DNA from: Opitutia bacterium | Lineage (GTDB): Bacteria; Verrucomicrobiota; Verrucomicrobiia; Opitutales; Opitutaceae | DNA: 7,254 bases | Reading direction: 5' to 3' | NCBI GenBank assembly: GCA_025351035.1 | Contig: JANXWT010000161.1 | Span: 1-7,254, forward strand | Shown here: piece after piece, positions 1 through 6,829 of the stretch | Layout of the letters: every line of letters starts with the position of its first letter | Position numbering within the stretch: the stretch's first letter is position 1 | Program-made: the position numbers and the translations under genes | The notes under the pieces: model-generated | Told to the model about the DNA's origin: nothing | Seen by the model: the letters and a program-made list of their open reading frames with translations, nothing else | Databases searched by the model: none

Positions 1-1272
1 GTCGCGAATGAGGCGGATTGCGACGTGCTGCTGCTCAACACCTGCAGCGTGCGCGATGCCGCCGAGCAAAAGGCCATCGGCAAGGCCGCGCACGTCGCTG
101 CGCAGCGGAAGCGCAACCCGCGCTTCATCCTCGGCATCCTCGGCTGCATGGCGCAAAACCGCGGGGCGGCGCTCCTCGACCAATTGCCTGACGTCGACCT
201 CATCGTCGGCACGCAGAAATTTCACCAGGTGCCGGACTATCTCGACAACCTGCGTGCCGCGCAGGCCGCCGACGCACCCATCGGCCAGACCATCGTCGAC
301 ATCGCCGACGAAGCGGGTTCACAAAACACTATTCGCGACCACATGCTCGGGGAGAAACAAGTCACGGCCTTTGTCTCGATCCAGCAGGGCTGCAACATGG
401 ATTGTTCCTTCTGTATCGTCCCGAAAACCCGCGGCGACGAGCGCTCGCGACCTATGGACGAGATCGTGCGCGAATGCTCCGAATTAGCCGAACGCGGCGT
501 GCGCGAGATCACGCTGCTCGGCCAGATCGTCACCAGTTACGGCCGCCGCGATTACGCGCACACTGGCGGCGTTACTCCTTTTGTCCAACTGCTCGAGCGC
601 ATTGATGCGCTCCCCGGCATCCGGCGCATCCGCTTCACGTCGCCGCATCCGCGCGGCTTCAAGGACGATCTCATCGCGGCCTACGGCCGGCTGGGGAAAC
701 TCTGCGAATACGTCCACCTGCCGCTGCAATCCGGCAGCGACCGCATCCTCCGCGCGATGAACCGGCCCTACACACGCGACCGCTATCGGCAGATCGTCGA
801 CGACCTCCGCCGTGTGCGGTCCGACATGTATTTTTCCACCGATGTCATCGTCGGATTTCCCGGCGAGACGGACGAGGACTTTGCGCAGACGCGCGAACTG
901 TTCGAAACGTGCAACTACGACATGGCTTACGTCTTCAAGTATTCCATCCGCACCGGCACGCCTGCCGCCACGCTCGCGGACCAAGTGCCCGACGCTGTGA
1001 AAGAGGCGCGCAACCAGATCCTGCTCGATGTGCTCGCCAAAAATTCCGACCGCCGCAACGCCACGCTGATCGGCACGACGCAGGAAGTCCTCGTCGAAGG
1101 CCCCGACAAGAAAGGCCGCGGCTTTATGGGCCGCACCCGCGGCAACCGCCTCGTCCACTTTGCCGGCAGTGAACGCCTCATCGGAGAACTCGTGCCCGTG
1201 AAAATCGACCGCGCGAGCACTGCGGTGCTGTATGGATCGCTCGCGCTCGCCGGAGTGACAAGTGATGAGTGA
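1..1272 (+). CDS. miaB: tRNA-2-methylthio-N6-dimethylallyladenosine synthase MiaB (5' end cut by window)
   Basis: Radical-SAM methylthiotransferase that adds a methylthio group to C2 of N6-isopentenyladenosine at position 37 of tRNAs reading UNN codons, using two SAM and two [4Fe-4S] clusters in the cytoplasm. The reading frame is open from base 1, so about 30 N-terminal residues, including the first cluster-ligand Cys, lie outside the window; 423 residues are visible. Seen: the N-terminal methylthiotransferase domain with NTCSVR (Cys 15 of the fragment) and GCMAQ (Cys 49); the radical-SAM CxxxCxxC as GCNMDCSFC (Cys 131, 135, 138) followed by VPKTRGDERSRP; LPLQSGSDRIL; DVIVGFPGET; and a C-terminal TRAM domain from about residue 358. 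VPxTRG and the QSGSDRIL context favour MiaB over RimO or MtaB. Oddities: the usual LLGQNVNxY motif reads LLGQIVTSY, and the last six residues and stop codon are encoded by a repeat arm (1254-1276). Confidence 0.93.
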   Translation, partial: VANEADCDVLLLNTCSVRDAAEQKAIGKAAHVAAQRKRNPRFILGILGCMAQNRGAALLDQLPDVDLIVGTQKFHQVPDYLDNLRAAQAADAPIGQTIVDIADEAGSQNTIRDHMLGEKQVTAFVSIQQGCNMDCSFCIVPKTRGDERSRPMDEIVRECSELAERGVREITLLGQIVTSYGRRDYAHTGGVTPFVQLLERIDALPGIRRIRFTSPHPRGFKDDLIAAYGRLGKLCEYVHLPLQSGSDRILRAMNRPYTRDRYRQIVDDLRRVRSDMYFSTDVIVGFPGETDEDFAQTRELFETCNYDMAYVFKYSIRTGTPAATLADQVPDAVKEARNQILLDVLAKNSDRRNATLIGTTQEVLVEGPDKKGRGFMGRTRGNRLVHFAGSERLIGELVPVKIDRASTAVLYGSLALAGVTSDE

Positions 1273-1352
1273 CAAGCGGCTAATTTTGCTGTCATGAATG
1301 CGCCCGCCCTTCCCGCTGGAAACTTGCTCCTGATAACTCATCACTCGTCACT
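1254..1352. repeat. Miniature element with inverted heptamer-periodic ends
   Basis: The left arm at 1254-1270 (agtgacaagtgatgagt) is the reverse complement of 1336-1352 (actcatcactcgtcact) at 16 of 17 positions, with a 65-bp interior. Both arms have a 7-bp period of consensus AGTGAYR: on the left, units start at 1254, 1261 and 1268; on the right, read on the - strand, units start at 1352 and 1345, with a decayed third. A shorter inner pair, agcgg (1275-1279) and ccgct (1313-1317), could extend the fold. The arms show directly; calling it a REP/MITE-like element is an inference. It overlaps the miaB 3' end and stops 6 bp before the next start codon. As RNA it would form a long stem without a following U tract. 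Confidence 0.6.
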
Positions 1353-1358
1353 TTCCTG

Positions 1359-1904
1359 ATGTCCCTCTTCCTCGCCACCCTCCTGCCCGGACTTTTCCTT
1401 GCGCTGCTCGGCGGCCTGCTCATGTGGGGCGGCCCGCGTGTCTGCTCAACCGCCAAGGCCTTGCCGCGCTCAAGGCGCGGAGCGCAGCTCTTCTTCGGTC
1501 TAGGCGCGCTGTGGTTTCTGTGGCGGCTGACGAAGCTCGGCGAGGCCGATCTGATTTTTTTCCAAACGCCGACCTACGTCGTGCTCGGTTTCGGCGTGCT
1601 GGCGTTGGCGTCATTTTTCTACACGCCGGACTTCCTTGCGGTGCGCGGCCTGTGCGTGCTCATGCTGCTGGCGGCTGAACCTCTGCTTTACGCCGCCTAC
1701 ATGGAATGGACGCATCCTCTGCGCCTGCTAATGGTGAGCGCCGTTTATGTCGGATTGACCTCAGCGCTCTACCTCGCCGCCGCTCCCTACCGGCTGCGGG
1801 ACTTCTTTGAGTGGCTGTTCCTCCGTCCCAGCCGCGTGCGGCTGGCCGGCTGGGGGCTTTTGCTCTACGGCCTTGCAACGACCGCCGCTGCTTTCACCTA
1901 TTGA
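1359..1904 (+). CDS. Unrecognised integral membrane protein, about six helices
   Basis: I do not recognise a family for this 181-residue protein. It is strongly hydrophobic, with probable membrane segments near residues 4-23, 43-57, 72-88, 94-115, 121-141 and 160-180. Short basic stretches follow the first helix (KALPRSRRG, 33-41) and precede the last (RLRDFF...RPSRVR, 145-161). There are no obvious catalytic motifs and no cleavable signal peptide; the first helix looks like an anchor. The ATG at 1359 is the first start in frame and gives a sensible hydrophobic N terminus, but no clear Shine-Dalgarno precedes it. It sits 86 bp after miaB, with the inverted-repeat element between, and 87 bp before gmk. 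Coding is supported by regular hydrophobic segmentation and by the open frame filling the gap between two known genes on the same strand. Confidence 0.72.
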   Translation: MSLFLATLLPGLFLALLGGLLMWGGPRVCSTAKALPRSRRGAQLFFGLGALWFLWRLTKLGEADLIFFQTPTYVVLGFGVLALASFFYTPDFLAVRGLCVLMLLAAEPLLYAAYMEWTHPLRLLMVSAVYVGLTSALYLAAAPYRLRDFFEWLFLRPSRVRLAGWGLLLYGLATTAAAFTY

Positions 1905-1991
1905 GCCGGTGTGCAGCGGCCTGATTGGCGCTTCGCGCCCGCGCCCGCGCACGCTTGACGCCGCGTGCGCCGCCGCGTCACCTGTTGCGGA

Positions 1992-2597
1992 ATGCCCTCA
2001 TCCGCTTCCTCGCCCCATGTGCTGCTGATCCTCGCTGGACCCGCCGGCGTGGGCAAAAGCACGCTTAGCGAGCGTCTGGTGGCCGATGAGCCGTCGTTCG
2101 AGCGCGTCATCACCGCCACGACGCGCCCGCCGCGCATCGGCGAGGTGAACGACAAGGATTACCATTTCCTGTCGCCCGCGCAGTTCGACGCCAAGCTGGC
2201 CGCCGGGGAATTCCTCGAATGGGCCTGGGTGCACCAGAAGCATCGCTACGGCACGCTCAAGTCCGCCGTGCTCGACCGTCTCCCGCACACGAGCCTCGTG
2301 ATGAACATCGACGTGCAGGGCGTGCGCAGCGTCCGCGCCGCCCTCGCGCTGCACCCCGAGCTGCATACGAAACTCGTCACTATTTTCGTCGCGCCCGATT
2401 CCTACGAAGTGCTTCGCGAGCGCCTGCAGTTCCGCGGCAAGGACAGCGTCGAAGAGATCGAACGCCGGCTGCGCACCGCCGAACTCGAACTCGCCGAGCG
2501 CAACTCCTACGACTACGTGATCCACAGCGGCACGAAGGAACAGGATTTCCGCGCGTTGCTGGCCTTTTGGGAACAGGCGAAGCGCAAGCTCAGCTGA
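1992..2597 (+). CDS. gmk: Guanylate kinase
   Basis: Cytoplasmic ATP-dependent phosphorylation of GMP to GDP, an essential step toward GTP and dGTP. The 201-residue product is close to the usual length of about 205. The P-loop is GPAGVGKST (residues 16-24). The GMP-binding segment TTRPPRIGEVNDKDYHF (43-59) carries the expected Arg 45, Arg 48 and Tyr 57; FLEWAWVH and RYGT (74-87) complete the GMP site; NIDVQG (105-110) matches the family's LDIDVQG; RGKDSVEEIERRL (148-160) is the lid region with its arginines. I chose ATG 1992 because it starts about ten residues before the P-loop strand, as in the family; a GTG at 1965 would add nine residues (MRRRVTCCG) with nothing to support them. The late family motif usually written YDYVVxN reads YDYVIHSG here. 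No rpoZ follows, unlike in many bacteria. Confidence 0.93.
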   Translation: MPSSASSPHVLLILAGPAGVGKSTLSERLVADEPSFERVITATTRPPRIGEVNDKDYHFLSPAQFDAKLAAGEFLEWAWVHQKHRYGTLKSAVLDRLPHTSLVMNIDVQGVRSVRAALALHPELHTKLVTIFVAPDSYEVLRERLQFRGKDSVEEIERRLRTAELELAERNSYDYVIHSGTKEQDFRALLAFWEQAKRKLS

Positions 2598-2804
2598 TTT
2601 GCCGTCTGCAAGGGCCGGGGCGGCGCCGTTCGGCTGGAAGAGGCCTGCGGGCACGTTCCAGCACACCGACGAAGCTCTCGGCGCCCCGGGGCGCACACTT
2701 GTCGCGGCTTGCACCACCCCCCCCGCTGCGGGTCTGGCTGACTAAAAAATAAACCCGTCGGTGAGGACGGATTTGAAAAACGTGGGGTTGTTTCGCGGCG
2801 GGTA
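2598..2804. other. Convergent intergenic gap between gmk and gnd
   Basis: No convincing gene is present in these 207 bp. It holds a perfect 14-bp palindrome gcgccccggggcgc at 2681-2694, a run of eight C at 2717-2724 (a likely place for sequencing slippage), and the terminator at 2744-2774. The first two thirds are very GC-rich. Short frames can be read through it on both strands, but none resembles a known protein. Confidence 0.6.
2744..2774 (-). terminator. Rho-independent terminator of gnd
   Basis: On the - strand, a stem of ccgtc (2755-2759) with gacgg (2766-2770) and a six-base loop is extended, after one mismatch, by three A-T pairs (2751-2753 with 2772-2774). It is followed directly by a T-rich tract (the complement of 2744-2753, reading tttatttttt). 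It lies about 30 bp past the gnd stop. On the + strand the same stem is followed only by ttt and then A-rich sequence, so it would serve gmk poorly. Confidence 0.72.
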
Positions 2805-4322
2805 TTACCCCTTCACCTTGATGATCGCAGTCTGCGGGCGGCCGGGGGTCGTCCATTCGAGGTGGTAGAACTGGCCGCGCGGCTGGTCGGTGCGCTCGTA
2901 GGTGTGCGAGCCGAAGTAGTCGCGTTGCGCCTGCAGGAGGTTGGCCGGCACACGGGCCGAACGGTAACCGTCATAGTAGGTCAGTGCGGAACTGAACGTC
3001 GGGACGGCGACGCCGCACTCGGCGGCGAGCGCGACGACTTTGCGCCAGTTCTCCTGCGCCTTTTGGACCGTCTTGTTGAAATACGGATCGAGGAGCAGGT
3101 TCGCGAGGTTCGGGTTGCGGGCATAGGCTTCGGTGATTTTTTGCAGGAAGGCCGCGCGGATGATGCAACCCCCGCGCCAGATCTGCGCGATCTCGCCGAA
3201 GCGGAACTTCCAGTTGTATTCGGCCTGCGCGGTGCGCATAAGCTGGAAGCCCTGCGCGTAAGAGCAGATCTTCGAGCAGTAGAGAGCATCGTGGATGGCC
3301 CGAATAAGGGCCTTTTTGGAACCGCGGTATTTCTTCTTCGGGCCCTTGAGGATCTTCGAGGCGGCGACGCGTTCTTCCTTCACGGCGCTGAGGCAGCGAG
3401 CAAACACCGCTTCGGCGACGGTCGGGGCCGGCACGCCCATGTCGAGCGCATTGACGGAGGTCCATTTGCCGGTGCCCTTTTGGCCGGCGGTATCGAGCAC
3501 GATGTCGATGAAGGGCTTCTTCGTGGTGTGATCCTTTTGTTTGAGAATATCGGCGGTGATTTCGATGAGGAAGCTGTCGAGCGCGCCGCGGTTCCACTCG
3601 CTGAAAATCGTCCCCATCTCCGCTGGTTTGAGACCGAGGAGACTCTTCATGAGCGCGTAAGCCTCACAGATCATCTGCATGTCGCCATACTCGATGCCGT
3701 TGTGGACCATCTTGACGTAGTGGCCGCCGCCGTTTTCGGCGATGTAAGCGGCGCAGGGCACGCCGCCCCTGACGGGGTGGCCGGGTCGGGCCCCGGGAAG
3801 CGGTTTGCCCGTCTTGGCGTCAACCTTGGCGGCGATGGCCTCCCAGATTGGTTTCAATTCATTCCATGCGGCGATGTCGCCGCCGGGCATGAGCGACGGG
3901 CCGAAGCGCGCGCCTTCCTCGCCGCCGGAAACGCCGGAGCCGATGAAGCGCAGGCCTTTTTCCTTGAGGGCTTTTTCGCGGCGGATGGTGTCGGTCCAGA
4001 GAGCGTTGCCGCCGTCGATGATGATGTCACCGGCTTCGAGGAGCAGCGCGAGGTTGTCGATCACCGCATCGGTCGGTTTGCCGGCCTGCACGAGTATGAT
4101 GATCTTGCGGGGTTTCTTGAGCGATTGGACAAGCTCCGCCGGTGTCTTGGCGCCAAACAGTTTGCCGGGGGTGCCGCCGTGCGCGGTGAGGAATTGCTCT
4201 GTTTTTTCGACGGTCCGGTTGTAGACCGAGAGGCCAAAGCCGTGGTCGACGATGTTGAGCGCGAGGTTCTGGCCCATCACGGCCAGACCAACAAGTCCGA
4301 TGTCAGATTGGAGTGTTGCCAT
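2805..4322 (-). CDS. gnd: 6-phosphogluconate dehydrogenase, decarboxylating
   Basis: Oxidative pentose-phosphate enzyme converting 6-phosphogluconate and NADP+ to ribulose-5-phosphate, CO2 and NADPH; a cytoplasmic homodimer in the family. Numbering from ATG 4322 (505 residues), the Rossmann motif is GLVGLAVMGQNLALN (9-23), then NRT (35-37), which in this family contacts the NADP phosphate, IIDGGN (101-106) and the substrate loop GVSGGEEGARFGPSLMPGG (130-148). The catalytic signature HYVKMVHNGIEYGDM (201-215) contains Lys 204 and Glu 211. The C-terminal QAQRDYFGSHTYER (464-477) supplies Arg 467 and His 473, which reach the partner subunit's active site. An upstream GTG at 4358 would add 12 residues, but ATG 4322 places the Rossmann strand as in other members. 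At 505 residues it is 20-35 longer than usual, mainly through an insertion near 170-188. It is last in its block and followed by a good terminator. Confidence 0.95.
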   Translation of the reverse strand: MATLQSDIGLVGLAVMGQNLALNIVDHGFGLSVYNRTVEKTEQFLTAHGGTPGKLFGAKTPAELVQSLKKPRKIIILVQAGKPTDAVIDNLALLLEAGDIIIDGGNALWTDTIRREKALKEKGLRFIGSGVSGGEEGARFGPSLMPGGDIAAWNELKPIWEAIAAKVDAKTGKPLPGARPGHPVRGGVPCAAYIAENGGGHYVKMVHNGIEYGDMQMICEAYALMKSLLGLKPAEMGTIFSEWNRGALDSFLIEITADILKQKDHTTKKPFIDIVLDTAGQKGTGKWTSVNALDMGVPAPTVAEAVFARCLSAVKEERVAASKILKGPKKKYRGSKKALIRAIHDALYCSKICSYAQGFQLMRTAQAEYNWKFRFGEIAQIWRGGCIIRAAFLQKITEAYARNPNLANLLLDPYFNKTVQKAQENWRKVVALAAECGVAVPTFSSALTYYDGYRSARVPANLLQAQRDYFGSHTYERTDQPRGQFYHLEWTTPGRPQTAIIKVKG

Positions 4323-4332
4323 CCCCAAGTGA

Positions 4333-4383
4333 GTAACCGGCGGCGTGATGAACACCACCGAAATGTTGGCAATTTCCGGTTAC
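4333..4383. promoter_or_regulatory. 8-bp inverted repeat flanking the gnd leader
   Basis: gtaaccgg at 4333-4340 is perfectly inverted as ccggttac at 4376-4383, with 35 bp between. The pair brackets the space between the stop of the 100-aa gene (4380-4382) and the gnd start (4322). It could be an operator or an RNA stem, but an 8-bp pair can occur by chance. The same octamer recurs at 6928-6935 upstream of dnaN. Confidence 0.25.
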
Positions 4384-4682
4384 GGCTTGGGGCTGGTTTG
4401 CTGCTTCGCGTTGTAGGAACCGGCGGAGGGGAAGAAGGGGGCGAGCTTCTCGATGAGCGGCGTCATGAATTTCGGTTCGTTGCGATTGTAGACCCAGGAG
4501 AAAAACACCACGGTCACGACGACGAAGCCCACCACGCCCATGATAACCTTGTTCATGCCGGCGACCTTGCGGAGGATGAAGACCGCGGCGAGCAGCGAGG
4601 CGACGGCAATGCCGATCTTCAACCAGGTGGCCGGCGGCAGGGTCTTGAGCGTGTCGAGGGCGGAAGCGGCGAACAGTGTCAT
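4380..4682 (-). CDS. Small two-helix membrane protein, unrecognised
   Basis: A 100-residue protein of unknown family. It has two probable membrane helices, roughly residues 22-38 and 47-65, separated by a basic, Gly-containing turn (RKVAGMNK, 37-45). A polar tail (NRNEPKFMTPLIEKL, then Gln/Ser/Lys/Pro-rich) runs to the C terminus. With a short N-terminal segment, both termini are probably on the same side of the membrane. I chose ATG 4682, which has a weak ggacac sequence just before it; a start at 4721 would add 13 residues (MLVSPPFPASRGH) across a GC-rich, repeat-like stretch. It lies 57 bp upstream of gnd and 100 bp downstream of the 293-aa gene, on the same strand as both. The 100-bp gap holds three agccgg copies and a small hairpin (4734-4750) with no T tract. 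Confidence 0.68.
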   Translation of the reverse strand: MTLFAASALDTLKTLPPATWLKIGIAVASLLAAVFILRKVAGMNKVIMGVVGFVVVTVVFFSWVYNRNEPKFMTPLIEKLAPFFPSAGSYNAKQQTSPKP

Positions 4683-4782
4683 GTGTCCACGGCTAGCCGG
4701 AAACGGCGGTGACACCAGCATTTTTTCCGGACGCCGGCGGCTTTAGCCGGACTTTGACCAAGCCGGCGCGCATGGCGTGCGC

Positions 4783-5664
4783 CTAAGCGTAACGGGCCGC
4801 GATTCCCAAATAGTCAAGCAACCAGGCTTCTTTCCAGACACGGAAGCGACCTTCGGGGGTAATCTTGCCGTGTTCTTCGCGTTCGGCGTGTGGCAGGAGG
4901 AAACCGAGCTCGGTGTTGGTTTGTTCCATCAGTTGTTGCTGCTGGTTGAGGTCGGTGAGCGGCTCAGTTTCCCAAGCGATCGGCGTTGCGCCGGCCTTTT
5001 CGATGGCGGCGCGGTGGCTGGCGACGAGCCGCGGCAGGGAACGCTTCCAAGGGCGGCGTTCAACAACCCAGTTTTCCGGGTAGAATCCGCCGAACGGCAG
5101 GAAAAAATTATCCGTGACGAAGCGCCCGCCGCTAGCGATCTGCGTCGAGAGGCTCGTGCAAACGGTGATCGCCCCGCTGTCCTGCGGGAGGAACGCCACC
5201 TGCACGCGTAGCGTCCCGTCGTGGCTCTGGTAGATCGAGACGCGCAGCCAGATGCCGCCGCCGACCTCGGCCTTGAGCGCCTGCACCTGCGTGAAGCGAT
5301 TGGCGCGGAGCCAGTCGCGGATCTTAAGGAGGCGCTTCTGCGTGGGCCACTCGTCGCCGCTGGTGTTAGCCGTAAATTTTGGGAACAGCGGCATCGGGCT
5401 CAGGCTGATGGCGCTGACGCGCATCCAGTTGAAAACCGATTCGAGGAAAAACCAGAGCAGGAAGGCCGTCAGGGCGACGACCCAGAACGGCCGGTCGATC
5501 CAGCCGAAACGGTCACTCGTCTCCGCGGCGAACAGCGAAAACAGAATCCAGCGCATCCAGCGGATCGGGATGGCGAGGATCGGTGACGCCACGCGCAGGT
5601 TGACGTAGAAAAGCAGCAGTAGGATTGCGACGGCCGGACTCAGAAACAGGGAAAGTGTTTCCAT
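4783..5664 (-). CDS. Membrane-anchored protein of unknown function
   Basis: This 293-residue protein matches no family I know. The N-terminal third is membrane-embedded: hydrophobic stretches near residues 5-22, 28-46 and 58-79, the last ending WFFLESVFNWM. The remaining roughly 210 residues look like a soluble mixed alpha/beta domain, with strand-like runs (GGGIWLRVSIYQS, 135-147; TLRVQVAFLP, 151-160) and a helical, Gln-rich part (LTDLNQQQQLMEQTN, 236-250). It ends in an aromatic-rich tail (WKEAWLLDYLGIAARYA). No catalytic motif stands out. ATG 5664 is chosen because the hydrophobic N terminus begins there; no Shine-Dalgarno is visible. It starts 40 bp after the dnaN stop on the same strand, so co-transcription with dnaN is plausible. 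A role in replication is not implied by the sequence. Confidence 0.75.
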   Translation of the reverse strand: METLSLFLSPAVAILLLLFYVNLRVASPILAIPIRWMRWILFSLFAAETSDRFGWIDRPFWVVALTAFLLWFFLESVFNWMRVSAISLSPMPLFPKFTANTSGDEWPTQKRLLKIRDWLRANRFTQVQALKAEVGGGIWLRVSIYQSHDGTLRVQVAFLPQDSGAITVCTSLSTQIASGGRFVTDNFFLPFGGFYPENWVVERRPWKRSLPRLVASHRAAIEKAGATPIAWETEPLTDLNQQQQLMEQTNTELGFLLPHAEREEHGKITPEGRFRVWKEAWLLDYLGIAARYA

Positions 5665-5680
5665 CGGTGGTTCGTGATTC

Positions 5681-5701
5681 GGGCGCCACGCCCGGGGCGC
5701 C
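5681..5701 (-). other. GC-rich hairpin in the dnaN-downstream spacer
   Basis: gggcg (5681-5685) pairs with cgccc (5689-5693) around a three-base loop. Alternatively, ggcgcc at 5682-5687 pairs with ggcgcc at 5696-5701 around an eight-base loop, so two exclusive stems are possible. No T tract follows on either strand, so it is not a standard terminator; mRNA processing or partial attenuation between dnaN and the next gene is possible. Confidence 0.35.
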
Positions 5702-5704
5702 GGC

Positions 5705-6829
5705 TCAGCTCAGCCGGACGGGCATGATGACGCAGACAAAACTCTCGAGTGTCTTGAATACGCCGGGGCTGACCTCGTCCTTCAGTTCGAAAAACACTTC
5801 GTCTTTTGTGAGCGCCCGGAGGGGGTCCATTACGAATTGCGGGTTGAACGCCACCTGCAGTTCGGGGCCGCTATAGGAAATCGCCATCGCCTCATGCGAC
5901 TCGCCGAAGTCCGGGCTCGCCGCGCTGATCTCGAGCAGGTTGGCCGAGAGTTTGATCTTCACCGAATTCGATTTCTCGGACGTCACTAGCGCGGCGCGGT
6001 GCACGCACTGGAGGAAAAGTTCGCGCTCGAGCTTGATGCGTTGGTGGGTCTCTTTCGGGATGACCTGATGGTAATTCGGGTAGTTGCCCTCAACCACCTT
6101 TGTGAAGAGATAAATGCTGTCGACGAGTCCACTGTTGTCCTTGCCGGTCTCGATCTGGAATGCCGCCCGGCGTTCGTTGAAGGCGATTTTGAGCTTCTCG
6201 CCCTTGCCGAGGAGGCGAAGGATTTCCGCAACGGTTTTCGCGGGCAAAATAATCGCTCCGGCACTGGCGGCGGGCACGGTCATTTCCTTGCTGACGAGCG
6301 CGAGGCGGCGGCCGTCGGTGGCGACGAGCGCGAGCTTGCCGTCCTTGAAGTTGAAATAGACGCCGTTGAGAATGTAGCGGGTTTCGTCGGTCGACTGCGC
6401 GTAGGCGACATTGCTCAGCATCGTTGCGAGTTCGCCCTGTTCTAGGACAAAGTTCTTGTCGTCGTCGGAGTCGGGCAGCTTGGGAAACTCCTCGGCACCG
6501 ATGCCCATGATCTTGAAATGGGAACCACCGGAGGTGATTTTGACTTGGTGGTTGGCGGACGAATCGACCGTCACGTCGACATTCGGCAGCTCGCGAACGA
6601 TCGTGGCGAGGCGCTTAACCGGGAGGGTGACGGTGCCGGGCTCCTTGACCTCCGCCTTGATCTTGCAGCGGATGCCGAGATCGAGATTGGTCGTGGTAAG
6701 GGAGATTTGGTCCTTCTCCGCCTCGATGAGCACGTTGCTCAGGATCGGCATCGCGGCCTTCGAGCCCACGACGTTGAGAACTTGGGCCAAGCCGTTGCTG
6801 AAGTGGTCGCGGTTGATTTTAAATTTCAT
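5705..6829 (-). CDS. dnaN: DNA polymerase III subunit beta (sliding clamp)
   Basis: The processivity clamp: a ring-shaped homodimer of three similar domains per subunit that encircles DNA, tethers PolIII and recruits repair and regulatory proteins. The 374-residue length fits the family (E. coli 366). Seen: the N-terminal MKFKINRDHFSNGLAQVLNVV, MPILSNVLIEA (27-37) and TNLDLGIR (47-54) of domain 1; FPKLPD (115-120) at the domain border; RYILNGVYF (151-159) and ATDGRRLALVS (170-180) of domain 2; GNYPNYHQVIP (248-258) entering domain 3; and the typical C-terminal VIMPVRLS, which lines the peptide-binding cleft. ATG 6829 fits the conserved N terminus, though the preceding bases (acctctgcccg) hold no good Shine-Dalgarno. 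No dnaA or recF is next to it; a pssA-like gene lies upstream and an unknown membrane protein downstream. Confidence 0.97.
   Translation of the reverse strand: MKFKINRDHFSNGLAQVLNVVGSKAAMPILSNVLIEAEKDQISLTTTNLDLGIRCKIKAEVKEPGTVTLPVKRLATIVRELPNVDVTVDSSANHQVKITSGGSHFKIMGIGAEEFPKLPDSDDDKNFVLEQGELATMLSNVAYAQSTDETRYILNGVYFNFKDGKLALVATDGRRLALVSKEMTVPAASAGAIILPAKTVAEILRLLGKGEKLKIAFNERRAAFQIETGKDNSGLVDSIYLFTKVVEGNYPNYHQVIPKETHQRIKLERELFLQCVHRAALVTSEKSNSVKIKLSANLLEISAASPDFGESHEAMAISYSGPELQVAFNPQFVMDPLRALTKDEVFFELKDEVSPGVFKTLESFVCVIMPVRLS

Noticed and set aside
484..1344. A 286-codon open frame on the - strand opposite miaB.
   Set aside because: It is antisense to the conserved MiaB radical-SAM and TRAM regions, and its translation has no domain-like pattern.
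1905..1991. The GC-rich gap before gmk, considered as extra gmk coding sequence or a regulatory leader.
   Set aside because: A GTG at 1965 is in frame, but the added residues do not resemble a guanylate kinase N terminus, and no clear hairpin with a T tract or other regulatory structure is visible.
1998..2717. A 239-codon open frame on the - strand opposite gmk.
   Set aside because: It is antisense to a complete guanylate kinase; the His/Val/Ala-rich translation looks like a shadow of the opposite strand.
2781..2792. A 12-bp string, cgtggggttgtt, repeated at 7001-7012.
   Set aside because: About one or two identical 12-mer pairs are expected by chance in a window this long, and the two contexts (near a terminator, near DnaA-like boxes) share nothing else.
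2862..4712. A 616-codon open frame on the + strand, opposite gnd and the 100-aa gene.
   Set aside because: The - strand encodes an unmistakable full-length 6-phosphogluconate dehydrogenase. The antisense product is rich in Ala, Gly, Arg, Asp, Glu and Val with no recognisable motif, which is the usual shadow of a GC-rich gene.
4734..4750. A hairpin ccggc/gccgg between the 293-aa and 100-aa genes, considered as a terminator.
   Set aside because: On the - strand the stem is followed by ccggaaaaaa, not a T tract, and on the + strand no T run follows either.
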